Origin: Loktanella sp. Alg231-35
GTDB taxonomy: Bacteria > Pseudomonadota > Alphaproteobacteria > Rhodobacterales > Rhodobacteraceae
DNA: 64,000 bases
Assembly (NCBI RefSeq): GCF_900143545.1
Contig: NZ_FREV01000003.1
Coordinates: 434,001 to 498,000, forward strand
Reading direction: 5' to 3'
Under the pieces are notes generated by a model that worked only from the letters and a program-made list of their open reading frames with translations, searched no databases and was not told the origin of the DNA. Within the stretch, counting starts at the first letter, position 1, and each line of letters starts with the position of its first letter. Position numbers and translations under genes: made by a program. Below, piece after piece: positions 27,320 to 38,269 of the stretch.

Positions 27320-28774
27320 ATGGTCTCTCGCGTCATTCCGGTCGAGAAATTTGATCTTGTTATTTTTGGCGGCACAGGTGATCTGGCCCGCCGCAAAATC
27401 CTGCCGGGTTTGTTCCGTCGCTTCCTGTCGGGGCAGATGCCTGCGGGATCGCGGATCATCGGTGCGGCTCGTTCGGATTTGGACAGTGCAGGTTATCGCA
27501 AGATGATCGCTGACGCCGTCGCTGAGTTTGGCGGCAATGAATCAAGCAATACCAAAAGCTTGCAGTCCTTTCTTCAACAACTCGAATACGTCGCGATTGA
27601 CGCCAAGGGCGAAGGCGGCTGGGCCGCGCTCAAAGCACTTGTGCGTCAGGATGTTGTGCAGGCGTTTTACTTCTCTGTTGCGCCATCGCTTTTTGGCGAT
27701 CTGGCAGAGCGGCTGCATACAAATGGTATTGCGAATGAAAACAGTCGCATCGTGGTGGAAAAACCCTTTGGTCGTGACCTTGAAAGTGCGCAGGCGCTGA
27801 ATGAAACCCTCGCGGCACATTTCCGCGAGCGACAGATTTACCGGATTGACCATTATCTGGGCAAAGAAACCGTGCAAAACCTGATGGCGGTCCGCTTTGG
27901 TAATATGCTGTTCGAGCCGCTTTGGAACAATCACTACGTCGATCATATCCAGATCACTGTGGCCGAAACGGTTGGTGTTGGCGGGCGCGGGGCGTATTAC
28001 GACAAATCAGGTGCGATGCGCGATATGGTGCAGAACCACCTGATGCAGCTGTTGTGTCTGATTGCCATGGAACCGCCCGGCCAGTTTGAGGCAGATGCGG
28101 TGCGTGACGAAAAGCTCAAGGTCATTCGCGCTTTGCAGCCGATTGATCACCACCACATTGTGCGCGGTCAGTACGATGCCAGCCCTGACGGGCCAAGCTA
28201 CCGTGAAGATGCTGAAAACCCACGCAGTTTTACCGAAAGTTTCATCGCGATGCGCTGCCATATTGCCAATTGGCGGTGGGCGGGTGTGCCGTTTTACATG
28301 CGCACAGGCAAGCGGATGAAGGCGCGGTCGTCCGAGATTACGGTGGTTTTCAAAGATCTCGGCCATACGATTTTTGAAGGTGATGAGGCACGGCATCGCA
28401 ATATCCTGTCGATCCGGCTGCAACCCAACGAAGGCATGGATTTGCAGGTGACAATCAAGGAACCGGGGCCTGGGGGCATGCGCCTGATCGATGTGCCGCT
28501 TGACATGACCTTTGCCGACGCCTTGGGTGACAATGTCGAAGACGTCGCTGACGCCTATGAGCGCCTGATCATGGATGTGATCCGGGGCAATCAGACGCTG
28601 TTCATGCGCGGCGACGAAGTCGAGGCCGCATGGCGTTGGACCGACCCGCTGATCGAAGGATGGGAGGCGCGCAATGATGTACCTAAGGTCTATGATGCGG
28701 GCTCTGCCGGGCCGGAAGATGCGCTGATGCTGATGCACCGTGATGGTCGTAAGTGGCGCGATATCAAAGCCTGA
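27320..28774 (+). CDS. zwf: Glucose-6-phosphate 1-dehydrogenase
   Basis: This 484-residue enzyme oxidises glucose-6-phosphate to 6-phosphogluconolactone with NADP or NAD, feeding the Entner-Doudoroff and pentose phosphate routes. It shows the coenzyme loop LVIFGGTGDLARRKI, the active-site signature YRIDHYLGKETVQN and the late FYMRTGKRM block. Two in-frame ATGs lie six bases apart (27314 and 27320). The second has GGGGAG at a proper 7-base spacing and is used. It leads a zwf-pgl-pgi operon, probably controlled by the palindrome at 27283-27296. Confidence 0.97.
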   Translation: MVSRVIPVEKFDLVIFGGTGDLARRKILPGLFRRFLSGQMPAGSRIIGAARSDLDSAGYRKMIADAVAEFGGNESSNTKSLQSFLQQLEYVAIDAKGEGGWAALKALVRQDVVQAFYFSVAPSLFGDLAERLHTNGIANENSRIVVEKPFGRDLESAQALNETLAAHFRERQIYRIDHYLGKETVQNLMAVRFGNMLFEPLWNNHYVDHIQITVAETVGVGGRGAYYDKSGAMRDMVQNHLMQLLCLIAMEPPGQFEADAVRDEKLKVIRALQPIDHHHIVRGQYDASPDGPSYREDAENPRSFTESFIAMRCHIANWRWAGVPFYMRTGKRMKARSSEITVVFKDLGHTIFEGDEARHRNILSIRLQPNEGMDLQVTIKEPGPGGMRLIDVPLDMTFADALGDNVEDVADAYERLIMDVIRGNQTLFMRGDEVEAAWRWTDPLIEGWEARNDVPKVYDAGSAGPEDALMLMHRDGRKWRDIKA

Positions 28775-28838
28775 ACTGCTGCGCAGAATCTGTTTACAAT
28801 CTGTGCATACACCTGCCGTACCAAAGGGGGACGAAGTG

Positions 28839-29510
28839 ATGAAACTGGTCGAATATCCCGACGCGGAAATGATGATGATGGATCTGGCCGACACATTGGC
28901 CAGTGAGCTTAAGAATTGCCTGCTGATGCATGAACATGCATCTTTTGCGGTGCCCGGCGGCACAACGCCGGGGCCAATTTTCGACAGCCTCTGCGGTGTC
29001 GATCTGGATTGGGGCCGCGTGCATGTGATGCTGACCGACGAACGCTGGGTCCCGGAAACATCGGACCGGTCCAACACCAAACTGCTGCGCGAGCGGCTGT
29101 TGGTGAACCACGCCGCTGCCGCGAAATACATACCGCTTTATGCAGAGGCTGACACACCGGAAGAAAAGTTGCCGGAACTGGCGGCGGCGCTGACGCCCGA
29201 ACTGCCGATCTCCGTTATGCTGTTGGGGATGGGCACGGATATGCACACTGCATCAATCTTTCCCGGTGCCGACCAATTGGAAAAGGCCTTGCTCGGGGAT
29301 GATCGGCTGGTGGCGATGCGTGCCCCCGGCGCGCCGGAACCGCGCATTACCCTGTCAGCAAACGTGCTGCGCGCGGCGATGAGCCGTCACTTAGTGATTA
29401 TTGGTGCGGCAAAACGCGAGGCGCTTGAACGCGCCCGCACCCTTACCCCAGATGAGGCGCCAGTCGCGGCGATCCTCAAAGATACTGTTGTTCATTGGGC
29501 AGAAAGCTAA
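28839..29510 (+). CDS. pgl: 6-phosphogluconolactonase
   Basis: This 223-residue enzyme hydrolyses 6-phosphogluconolactone to 6-phosphogluconate, the step after Zwf. It has the sugar-phosphate isomerase-like fold, with SFAVPGGTTPGPIFD near the N-terminus, VMLTDERWVPETSDRSNTKL in the middle and LLGMGTDMHTASIFPGAD as the active-site loop. The ATG at 28839 (MKLVEYPDAE) has a G-rich Shine-Dalgarno; the frame is open back to 28740, but that part overlaps the zwf end. pgi follows after three bases. Confidence 0.95.
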   Translation: MKLVEYPDAEMMMMDLADTLASELKNCLLMHEHASFAVPGGTTPGPIFDSLCGVDLDWGRVHVMLTDERWVPETSDRSNTKLLRERLLVNHAAAAKYIPLYAEADTPEEKLPELAAALTPELPISVMLLGMGTDMHTASIFPGADQLEKALLGDDRLVAMRAPGAPEPRITLSANVLRAAMSRHLVIIGAAKREALERARTLTPDEAPVAAILKDTVVHWAES

Positions 29511-29513
29511 ACC

Positions 29514-31115
29514 ATGTGGAATAAACTACGCGCGCATCATGCAAAGGTCGCAGATCGGCGCTTCGAAACCTTGGTTGATGGGCACCGGGCGGCTGATTTC
29601 GTGGCTCAGACTGGTGATATGCGCTTTGACTACGCCAAGACCAATATTGATGCCGAAGGGCGCGCGCAACTGATTGATCTGGCTGAGCAGACAGGCGTGG
29701 CCGCCAAGCGCGATGCGATGTTCAACGGTGCCGCGATCAATGAAACCGAAGGGCGGGCCGTCTTGCACACTGCATTGCGCAACCTTGATGGCGGTCCGGT
29801 GATGGTCGACGGTGCCGATGTGATGCCAGATGTGCTGGACACCCTGGCGCGGATGGAACGTTTTGCCGATGATGTGCGCGAAGGCAGGTTCACGGGGCAG
29901 GGTGGCAAGATCACCGATGTTGTGAATATCGGCATCGGCGGCTCGGATCTGGGTCCGGCGATGGCGGTGCAGGCGATGGCACCCTATCATGACGGGCCGC
30001 GCTGCCATTTCGTCTCTAACGTGGACCCTGCAGATATTGCCGGCGTACTGCGCAGCTGCGATCCAGCAACGACTTTGGTGATTGTGGCCTCCAAGACCTT
30101 TACCACGATTGAGACGATGACAAATGCGCGCACAGCGCAAGCCTGGATGGGCGGAAGCGTCAGCGACACCGGGGCGCAGTTTGCGGCGCTATCTACCGCT
30201 GCCGAAAAGACTGCTGATTTTGGCATTGATCCGTCCCGTGTCTTTGGGTTCGAGGATTGGGTCGGCGGCCGCTATTCGATGTGGGGCCCCATTGGCCTGT
30301 CGTTGATGATGGCGATCGGGCCGGATGCCTTCCGGGCGTTCCTGCGTGGCGGGCAGGCGATGGACCGTCATTTTCAGGCCGCAGAATGGCAGGACAACTT
30401 GCCCGTTATGCTCGCGTTGGTGGGCATCTGGCACAACCAGATTTGTGGCTATGCGACGCGCGCTGTGTTGCCTTATGATAATTGTCTCAATCGTTTACCG
30501 GCCTATCTGCAACAACTTGAGATGGAAAGCAACGGCAAGGGCGTCAGTATGGACGGGGCTGATTTGCCTCTCAACAGTGGCCCCGTTGTCTGGGGAGAGC
30601 CGGGCACAAACGGGCAGCATGCTTTTTATCAGCTGATCCATCAGGGCACGCGGGTGATCCCGTGTGAATTCCTTGTCGCGGCCCGTGGCCATGAAGACGA
30701 TTTGCACCACCAGCATCAACTGCTTGTGGCCAATTGTCTGGCACAATCCGAGGCGCTGATGCGCGGCCGCAGCTTGGACGAGGCACGCACAAAGATTGCG
30801 GGCAAATTTGACGGGGATGAACTGGAACGGCAGGCCCGTCACCGGGTGTTTAGCGGCAACCGCCCCTCAACCACGCTGGCCTATCCGCAGCTAACCCCAG
30901 AGGTCCTTGGCCAGATCATCGCGCTTTATGAACACCGTGTGTTCGTCGAGGGGGTGATCTTGGGTATCAATTCCTATGATCAATGGGGCGTAGAGCTGGG
31001 CAAGGAATTGGCCACCGCCTTGCAACCGATTGTCGAAGGCAAACAGGAACTAAGCGGGAAGGATGGCGCAACTGCCGCACTTGTCGGATTTCTGCAAAGC
31101 CATGGGGTGTCTTGA
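29514..31115 (+). CDS. pgi: Glucose-6-phosphate isomerase
   Basis: This 533-residue enzyme interconverts glucose-6-phosphate and fructose-6-phosphate. Family signatures are [48 protein letters not shown] and the late [16 protein letters not shown] containing the conserved C-terminal signature. It is full length and the last of the zwf-pgl-pgi set. With zwf and pgl it allows hexose phosphates to cycle through the Entner-Doudoroff pathway, the main sugar route in this bacterial group. Confidence 0.97.
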   Translation: MWNKLRAHHAKVADRRFETLVDGHRAADFVAQTGDMRFDYAKTNIDAEGRAQLIDLAEQTGVAAKRDAMFNGAAINETEGRAVLHTALRNLDGGPVMVDGADVMPDVLDTLARMERFADDVREGRFTGQGGKITDVVNIGIGGSDLGPAMAVQAMAPYHDGPRCHFVSNVDPADIAGVLRSCDPATTLVIVASKTFTTIETMTNARTAQAWMGGSVSDTGAQFAALSTAAEKTADFGIDPSRVFGFEDWVGGRYSMWGPIGLSLMMAIGPDAFRAFLRGGQAMDRHFQAAEWQDNLPVMLALVGIWHNQICGYATRAVLPYDNCLNRLPAYLQQLEMESNGKGVSMDGADLPLNSGPVVWGEPGTNGQHAFYQLIHQGTRVIPCEFLVAARGHEDDLHHQHQLLVANCLAQSEALMRGRSLDEARTKIAGKFDGDELERQARHRVFSGNRPSTTLAYPQLTPEVLGQIIALYEHRVFVEGVILGINSYDQWGVELGKELATALQPIVEGKQELSGKDGATAALVGFLQSHGVS

Positions 31116-31163
31116 GCCGCGCCATTTGCCATAAGCGGGTCAAACATCTGCAAGGATAACACG

Positions 31164-31622
31164 ATGATTGCCCAGTATGTCCCCGTCGCGATGGCCGCGA
31201 TCCTGATTGCCGCAATGGTTCTAGAGGTGCGCACGGGGCGCCTGCCAAATTGGCTCACCCTCACCCCATTCGCCTTGTTTGCAGTGGTCTTGTTCAGCGC
31301 GGGCGATATCTGGGCGTTGATGCCGCAGGTCTATCTTGGCGTTGGTGTCTTTGTGGCTGGTTTGCTGCTGTTTGCGATTGCGGGCATTGGGGCAGGAGCC
31401 GTCAAACTGATGAGCGGCGTGGCCCTATTTGTCCCTGTGAGCGAGGCGTTTTACACGCTGATGGTCTTTATGACAGCCTTTTTCGTCAGCGCCTTTGTGA
31501 TCGTGCAACTGCGCAAATATGCCGGATCAGAGCAAAGCAAATGGTACGTGATGGCCCACGCCGTTCTACCAATGAGCATCCCCATTGGCATTGCCGGGTT
31601 GGTGTCACTGTTCTCGCTTTAG
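31164..31622 (+). CDS. A24 prepilin-peptidase-like membrane protein, active-site residues altered
   Basis: This 152-residue protein has about five membrane helices and follows the layout of the small TadV/CpaA-type A24 peptidases. The two catalytic aspartates are not where they should be. The first site reads LEVRTGRLPNWLT, with Glu at residue 21 instead of Asp. The second reads GAGAVKLMSG, with Ala at residue 79 in place of the Asp of the GxGD motif. It is therefore probably not an active aspartyl protease. No pilus or Tad genes are nearby. AAGGATAAC before the ATG supports the start. Confidence 0.75.
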   Translation: MIAQYVPVAMAAILIAAMVLEVRTGRLPNWLTLTPFALFAVVLFSAGDIWALMPQVYLGVGVFVAGLLLFAIAGIGAGAVKLMSGVALFVPVSEAFYTLMVFMTAFFVSAFVIVQLRKYAGSEQSKWYVMAHAVLPMSIPIGIAGLVSLFSL

Positions 31623-31629
31623 GCTTGCT

Positions 31630-31703
31630 TGGAGCGGGTAACGGGAATCGAACCCGTAACTGAAGCTTGGGAAGCTTTCGTGATACCTTTTCACCATACC
31701 CGC
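31630..31703 (-). tRNA. tRNA-Gly (anticodon CCC)
   Basis: The leftward sequence folds as a full tRNA: acceptor stem GCGGGTA/TACCCGC, D-stem GTGA/TCAC, anticodon loop TTCCCAA, T-stem ACGGG/CCCGT with loop TTCGATT, discriminator T and an encoded CCA end (31630-31632). The anticodon CCC, complement of 31669-31671, reads GGG glycine codons. There is one A-C mismatch at the outer end of the anticodon stem. The total is 74 bases including CCA. Confidence 0.95.
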
Positions 31704-31764
31704 GCGCTGGTTGTGGATACGCCGCGTCCGGTGGATCGTCAACGGGCCAATTGTCCCTTGCGGC

Positions 31765-32610
31765 CTAGAGGACCGTGCGTACCCGCCAGAGTTCGGGGAA
31801 GAGTTCAACGGCCAGCATCCGCCGCAGATAATCCACGCCGCCGGTCCCGCCGGTGCCCCGTTTAAAGCCGATCACCCGCTCTACTGTGGTGACATGGTTA
31901 AAACGCCAGCGGCGAAAGTAATCCTCGATATCAACCAGCGTTTCGGCCAGTTCGTAGAATGACCAATATTGATGCGGGTCGCGGTAGATCTGTTCCCACA
32001 CGTGCATCAGGCCTTCGTCATAGCTGTGTGGGCGGGCGATATCACGCGTCAAAACGGATTGCGGCACGTCCAGACCGCCACGGGCCAGCGCCTGCACTGC
32101 CACATCATAAAGCGAGGGTTTTGCCAGCTCGGCTGTCAGCTTTTCGGTGATATCGGGGCGGTGCGCATGGGGTTGCAACAGCGCCTGATTGCGATTGCCA
32201 AGGCAGAATTCGATCAGGCGATACTGCCAGGACTGGAACCCCGATGACTGCCCCAGATCATCGCGAAAAGCGGTGTAATCGCTGGGCGTCATTGTGCGCA
32301 GCACGTCCCAGGCGTTGTTCAACTGTTCGAATATCCGCGCAACCCGTGCCAGCATTTTGAACGCTGGTTGCAGCGCATCACGTGCGATAAGATCGCGGGA
32401 GGCGTTGATCTCTTTCAGCGCCAGCGTCATCCATAGCTCTGACGTTTGGTGCTGGATGATGAACAGCAGCTCATCATGGGTGTCGGTCAGTGGTTTCTGC
32501 GCGCCAAGCACCAGATCAAGTTGCAGGTAGTCGGTGTAGGACATGCGCCCGTCAAAGCGCATCTGCGCGCCTTCGCTGGCCGGATCATATGCGTCATCAT
32601 CAGAGGTCAT
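31765..32610 (-). CDS. kynA: Tryptophan 2,3-dioxygenase
   Basis: This 281-residue haem enzyme opens the indole ring of tryptophan to N-formylkynurenine in the cytoplasm. It shows [40 protein letters not shown] with the substrate-pocket His, [19 protein letters not shown] and the C-terminal [19 protein letters not shown] followed by [14 protein letters not shown], which binds the substrate carboxylate. It is full length. Its ATG overlaps the stop codon of the corrinoid activator gene upstream by four bases, an unusual partner. No kynB or kynU is in the window. Confidence 0.95.
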   Translation of the reverse strand: MTSDDDAYDPASEGAQMRFDGRMSYTDYLQLDLVLGAQKPLTDTHDELLFIIQHQTSELWMTLALKEINASRDLIARDALQPAFKMLARVARIFEQLNNAWDVLRTMTPSDYTAFRDDLGQSSGFQSWQYRLIEFCLGNRNQALLQPHAHRPDITEKLTAELAKPSLYDVAVQALARGGLDVPQSVLTRDIARPHSYDEGLMHVWEQIYRDPHQYWSFYELAETLVDIEDYFRRWRFNHVTTVERVIGFKRGTGGTGGVDYLRRMLAVELFPELWRVRTVL

Positions 32611-34658
32611 GACGGTGTACCTGGCCGCGCGCGCCGCCGTCTGCGTCCGCCATCGCCGCCGCTACCCTGATTGTGGTTCACCTGCGGGATTGTCACGATG
32701 CTTTGCAAAATGGGGAAGGGCTCTACTGCGTTAGGGATGTTGGAGGCATTCACGAAATGCTCTTGAAAGCGCGGTTCAATCGCGGTTTCGATCTTGTGGA
32801 TGTTATGCACCGTTTCTTCGATTTCCTTGCGCGCCTCGGTGTTTAGCAGCGCAATCCGTGCCCCGGTGCCGGCGGCGTTGCCCGCGCTGGTTACCTTGTC
32901 CAGCGGTGCATCAGGGATCATGCCCAGCACCATGGCGTGTTTGGGGCTGATATGCGCGCCAAAGGCCCCCGCCAGCACCACCCGGTCAACCTTATCAACG
33001 CCGAATTTGTCCATCAGCAGGCGCGCGCCAGAGTAGAGCGCGGCCTTGGCCATCTGAATTTGCCGGATATCGGTGTTGGTGACGGTAATCTTTGGTCCGC
33101 CGTTTTCAGAGCCATCATAAAGCAGGTAGGAATTCGTGCGCCCATCCTGAAAGCAGTTGGGTGAACCGGTTTGTTCGGCTGATCCAATCAACCCCGGCCC
33201 ATCCACGATGCCTGCCATGCGCATCTCGGCGATCACCTCGATAATCCCCGATCCGCAGATGCCAGTGATCCCGGTTTGCGCGATAGCGGCGTCAAAGCCG
33301 TCTTCATCAGACCATATCTCGGACCCGATGACCTGAAAGCGGGGCAGTTTGGTCACTGGATCAATTGCGACATGCTCAATCGCGCCGGGTGCGGCGCGCT
33401 GGCCGCTGGTGATCTGCGCGCCTTCGAAGGCGGGACCAGTAGGCGAGGAACAGGCGAGCACCTTTTCTTTGTTTCCCAGTAGGATTTCGGCGTTGGTGCC
33501 GACGTCCACAACCAGCACAAGGTCTTCGGATTTATCGGGTGCCTCTGATAGCGCAACCGCAGCCGCATCCGCCCCCACGTGGCCCGCGATGCAAGGCAGC
33601 AGGTAGACACGGCTGGCAGGATGCAGGTTGAGGTCCAATTCCGACGCGCGCAACGAGATCGCCTCGGATGTTGCCAGCGCAAAGGGGGCTTGTCCCAATT
33701 CATAGGCATCAATGCCTAGGAACAGGTGGTGCATCACCGGGTTGCACACGAACACCGCATCGACAATCAGATCGCGATCAATCTCGGCTTCTGCGGCGAT
33801 TTGCACGAACAGCGCGTTCATGCCTTCGCGCACGGCTGTTGTCATCTCATCCGATCCGGTGGGGTTCATCATGCCATAGCTGACCCGGCTCATCAGGTCT
33901 TCGCCAAAGCGGATTTGCGGGTTCATGATGCCGGAAGAGGCGACAACCTCGCCTGATTGCAGATCACACAGATGGGCCGCGATAGTGGTAGAGCCCAGAT
34001 CGACGGCCAGCCCATAAAGCGTGCCTTCATAGAACCCCGGCCAGATATGAATGATGCGCGGGCTAAAGACAGCGTCGCCCAGATGCACGGCCACGGTGAC
34101 CCTCCATTCGCCTTTGCGCAGCGCCGATTGCAGGGTTTTCAGCACGCCTAGATCGGCCTCAAGATCGGGCAGCTGCCAGTCGCGTTGCAACGCCATGATC
34201 AACCGTTCCAGATCACCCGAAGGATCGTGCATGTCCGGTTCGGCGACTTCAACGTAGTAAAGCTTGGTTGACGGGTTCATCGTGATGTCGCGCGCTTCGG
34301 CCCGTTTGCGCACGACCTGTTTATGAACCTGACTTTCGGCGGGCACGTCGATCACGACATCGGTTTGGATTGTGGCTTGGCAGCCAAGGCGGCGGCCCTT
34401 CTTTAGTCCGCGCTTGTCGTCATAGCGTTGCTCAACACTGTTCCATGCGGATAGCGCTGTGTCGGCAACGGTGACCCCGTGTTTGGAAAACTCACCATAA
34501 GACGGTGTAATCTGGCATTTCGAACAGATACCCCGCCCGCCGCAGACGCTATCAAGGTCAACGCCCAACTGCCGGGCCGCTGTCAGGACAGGTGTGCCGA
34601 CAGGAAAGTTTCCCCGCTTGCCGGAGGGGGTGAAAATCACGAGGGGATCATTGGACAT
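32607..34658 (-). CDS. RACo-like ATP-dependent reductive activator of corrinoid proteins
   Basis: This 683-residue protein joins an N-terminal [2Fe-2S] ferredoxin domain ([12 protein letters not shown], with a fourth cysteine in GRRLGCQA) to a large ASKHA-type ATPase domain. The ATPase part shows [19 protein letters not shown] and [19 protein letters not shown]. This is the DUF4445/RamA/RACo family, which uses ATP hydrolysis to push an electron into inactive Co(II) cobamide on methyl-transfer corrinoid proteins. The C-terminal 20 residues are Gly/Arg-rich ([16 protein letters not shown]). Its likely clients are the corrinoid methyltransferases linked to the folate genes at 50.7-53.1 kb. kynA is coupled downstream. 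Confidence 0.88.
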   Translation of the reverse strand: MSNDPLVIFTPSGKRGNFPVGTPVLTAARQLGVDLDSVCGGRGICSKCQITPSYGEFSKHGVTVADTALSAWNSVEQRYDDKRGLKKGRRLGCQATIQTDVVIDVPAESQVHKQVVRKRAEARDITMNPSTKLYYVEVAEPDMHDPSGDLERLIMALQRDWQLPDLEADLGVLKTLQSALRKGEWRVTVAVHLGDAVFSPRIIHIWPGFYEGTLYGLAVDLGSTTIAAHLCDLQSGEVVASSGIMNPQIRFGEDLMSRVSYGMMNPTGSDEMTTAVREGMNALFVQIAAEAEIDRDLIVDAVFVCNPVMHHLFLGIDAYELGQAPFALATSEAISLRASELDLNLHPASRVYLLPCIAGHVGADAAAVALSEAPDKSEDLVLVVDVGTNAEILLGNKEKVLACSSPTGPAFEGAQITSGQRAAPGAIEHVAIDPVTKLPRFQVIGSEIWSDEDGFDAAIAQTGITGICGSGIIEVIAEMRMAGIVDGPGLIGSAEQTGSPNCFQDGRTNSYLLYDGSENGGPKITVTNTDIRQIQMAKAALYSGARLLMDKFGVDKVDRVVLAGAFGAHISPKHAMVLGMIPDAPLDKVTSAGNAAGTGARIALLNTEARKEIEETVHNIHKIETAIEPRFQEHFVNASNIPNAVEPFPILQSIVTIPQVNHNQGSGGDGGRRRRRARPGTPS

Positions 34659-34751
34659 TTTGCGCGCCTGTTTTGTCTTGGCCTGACTGTATCTTTTGCC
34701 CTGCCAATGGAAAGGCCCGTATCCGTCATATTAAATATGAGCAGCGGCATG

Positions 34752-35447
34752 TTATTGCAGGATATCAGCCCCCAGCAGCCAGACACCAAGCGGCACCGGC
34801 AGGGTCGCCAGAATGACGGTGATGATCGTAAGACGCGTCTGAAACAATCGGCTGAGCCCACCTGCCATCATAATCCCACCGCCACCGCCAAGGGCAATGT
34901 TCCCCGGCAGGTTCACGGCCAGCCCAAGCGTCACATAGCGGTAGTTGCAAAATATCGGAGCAAGCCAGCGGGGCAGGCGGTCCTGCATCGCATCCAGCCG
35001 GTCCTTGCGCGGGGTCAGCTTGATTCGTTCTAGCAGTCCGGCGATCCGGTAAAGGTAGACGTCATTGGCAAAGCGGATCAGGCGCGGCAAAGGGGCGTAT
35101 TGTCCGATGAAAAACGCCAACAGCAACCCCGCCACAGTTGCCAGATAAACCATAGGTGCCGCAGGCGCACCTTCGAGCAGCAGGATTGCAATCCCGATCT
35201 CCACCCCTGGTATGAAGGGAATGGCAAGCAGGATGGCATAGCCGATCATCACCGTGATCAGCAGACCTGTCATGGCCCGGGCCGCGGCATCGCTTTCGAA
35301 CAGGGCGATCTTGGCCATGAGAGCATCGATCCCGAGTTTCATCACAAATACGAAAGCAAAGACGACCAGCAGCTTAAGCGCGATGCGCCAAAACCGATGC
35401 GATGTTGGCTGATCGTTGCTGCTTTCATTCATCATGCAGATCACCAT
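34752..35447 (-). CDS. Uncharacterised membrane protein
   Basis: This protein of about 231 residues has roughly five or six membrane helices. Its PFIPGVEIGIAILLLEGAPA block resembles DedA/VTT-like or small multidrug-export proteins, but the match is too weak for a firm call. A short cytoplasmic loop rich in Arg and Lys (LLERIKLTPRKDRLDAMQDR) follows, then GNIALGGGGGIMMAGGLSRL near the end. The start is uncertain: ATGs at 35435 and 35432 are alternatives to 35447, and none has a strong Shine-Dalgarno. Function unknown. Confidence 0.75.
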   Translation of the reverse strand: MVICMMNESSNDQPTSHRFWRIALKLLVVFAFVFVMKLGIDALMAKIALFESDAAARAMTGLLITVMIGYAILLAIPFIPGVEIGIAILLLEGAPAAPMVYLATVAGLLLAFFIGQYAPLPRLIRFANDVYLYRIAGLLERIKLTPRKDRLDAMQDRLPRWLAPIFCNYRYVTLGLAVNLPGNIALGGGGGIMMAGGLSRLFQTRLTIITVILATLPVPLGVWLLGADILQ

Positions 35448-35523
35448 GGGCGCAGAACCATGCCGTCACAAGTACGGATTTACCCCACTTAGCTCTTTCG
35501 GTCTTCATACATCCGTGCGATAG

Positions 35524-37008
<1,485 letters not shown>

Positions 37009-37011
37009 ACC

Positions 37012-38181
37012 ATGACCCCCGGTGCCCGTGTGGCCGCTGCAATTGCGGTGCTTGACCAGATTGCCGATGGCCAACCGGCCGAGCAGGCGTTGACCGCATG
37101 GGCGCGGGCCAGCCGCTTTGCCGGATCCAAAGATCGCGCGGCGGTGCGTGATCATGTCTTTGATGTGCTGCGCGCAAGGCGGTCTTTGGGTGATGGCGCA
37201 GGGCGCAGCCTGATGCAGCGCTTGGCGCAGCGCGAGGGCTGGGATCTGGATGCGTTGTTTTCGGGCGAGGGCCATGCGCCCACGCCTTTGACCGAAGCAG
37301 AACGCGCGACCCTTGCTGCGCCACAAACCTTGGCTGATGCGGCGCGGTGTGATGTCCCCGATTGGCTGTGGCCGCAGTGGCAGGACAGTCTTGGAGATCA
37401 CGCTGAAACCGCGGCATTGGCGCAGCAGGCACGTGCAGAGGTGTTCTTGCGGGTCAACTGCCGCAAAGGCACGACGGACGCTGCCCAGAGGGCTTTGTCC
37501 GAGGATGATGTTGCCACAGCCCTGCATGATACAGTTGCCGGCTGTCTGCGTGTCCTGACCAATCCGCGCCGGGTTAAGACGGCGCGCGCTTATCTGGATG
37601 GAATGGTTGAATTGCAGGACGCCGCATCACTGCATGCTGTCCAACAGGTTCCCGTGCCCGCAGCAGCGCAGTTGCTGGACTATTGCGCCGGCGGCGGAGG
37701 TAAGGCGCTGGCCTTTGCTGATCAGAGCGACGCACAGGTCTTTGCCCATGATATCGCGCCACGGCGGATGCGGGATTTGCCTGCGCGGGCAGGGCGGGCA
37801 GAGGTGTTGATCACCGAGCTGCCAACCGCGGCGCTGGCGGAGCATGCGCCGTTTGACATCGTATTTTGTGATGCGCCGTGCAGTGGCAGCGGGACATGGC
37901 GGCGAACCCCTGATGCCAAATGGCGGCTAACACAGGACCGTCTTGAGGCGCTGCAAACGATGCAAGACGCCGTGCTTGCCGATGCGGCCCCGTTGGTGGG
38001 GCCTGACGGGCGGTTGGCCTATGCCACATGCTCGGTTCTGAAGGCCGAGAATGATGATCGGATCGCTGCTTTCGTGCAGGCCAACCCCGAGTGGACCTGC
38101 GAAAGCCGGATGCAACTGTTGCCGGGTCAGTTGGGTGATGGTTTCTATCTGGCGATACTGTCGCGCCAAAACAACCTATGA
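37012..38181 (+). CDS. RsmB/NOP-family RNA cytosine-C5 methyltransferase
   Basis: This 389-residue S-adenosylmethionine enzyme belongs to the RsmB/NOL1/NOP2 family, which methylates C5 of cytosine in rRNA. It has an N-terminal NusB-like helical part (about 1-130), the SAM-binding LLDYCAGGGGKALAFAD, then the paired cysteines in FCDAPCSGSGTWRR and YATCSVLKAENDD, the second of which is the usual nucleophile. The exact rRNA site is not certain, so no gene symbol is given. It lies three bases after guaB and is probably co-transcribed. Confidence 0.9.
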   Translation: MTPGARVAAAIAVLDQIADGQPAEQALTAWARASRFAGSKDRAAVRDHVFDVLRARRSLGDGAGRSLMQRLAQREGWDLDALFSGEGHAPTPLTEAERATLAAPQTLADAARCDVPDWLWPQWQDSLGDHAETAALAQQARAEVFLRVNCRKGTTDAAQRALSEDDVATALHDTVAGCLRVLTNPRRVKTARAYLDGMVELQDAASLHAVQQVPVPAAAQLLDYCAGGGGKALAFADQSDAQVFAHDIAPRRMRDLPARAGRAEVLITELPTAALAEHAPFDIVFCDAPCSGSGTWRRTPDAKWRLTQDRLEALQTMQDAVLADAAPLVGPDGRLAYATCSVLKAENDDRIAAFVQANPEWTCESRMQLLPGQLGDGFYLAILSRQNNL

Positions 38182-38269
38182 TTGTTTGCCCAATGCTGCT
38201 AAGACGCCCTTAACATTTGCGTAATACCTCGCCTTTAGTTTGTGGCGGGGTGTAGTAAAAGGTGCGGCT

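Noticed and set aside
28007-29131. 374-codon leftward frame over zwf and pgl
   Set aside because: It spans two well-supported rightward genes and has no domain of its own.
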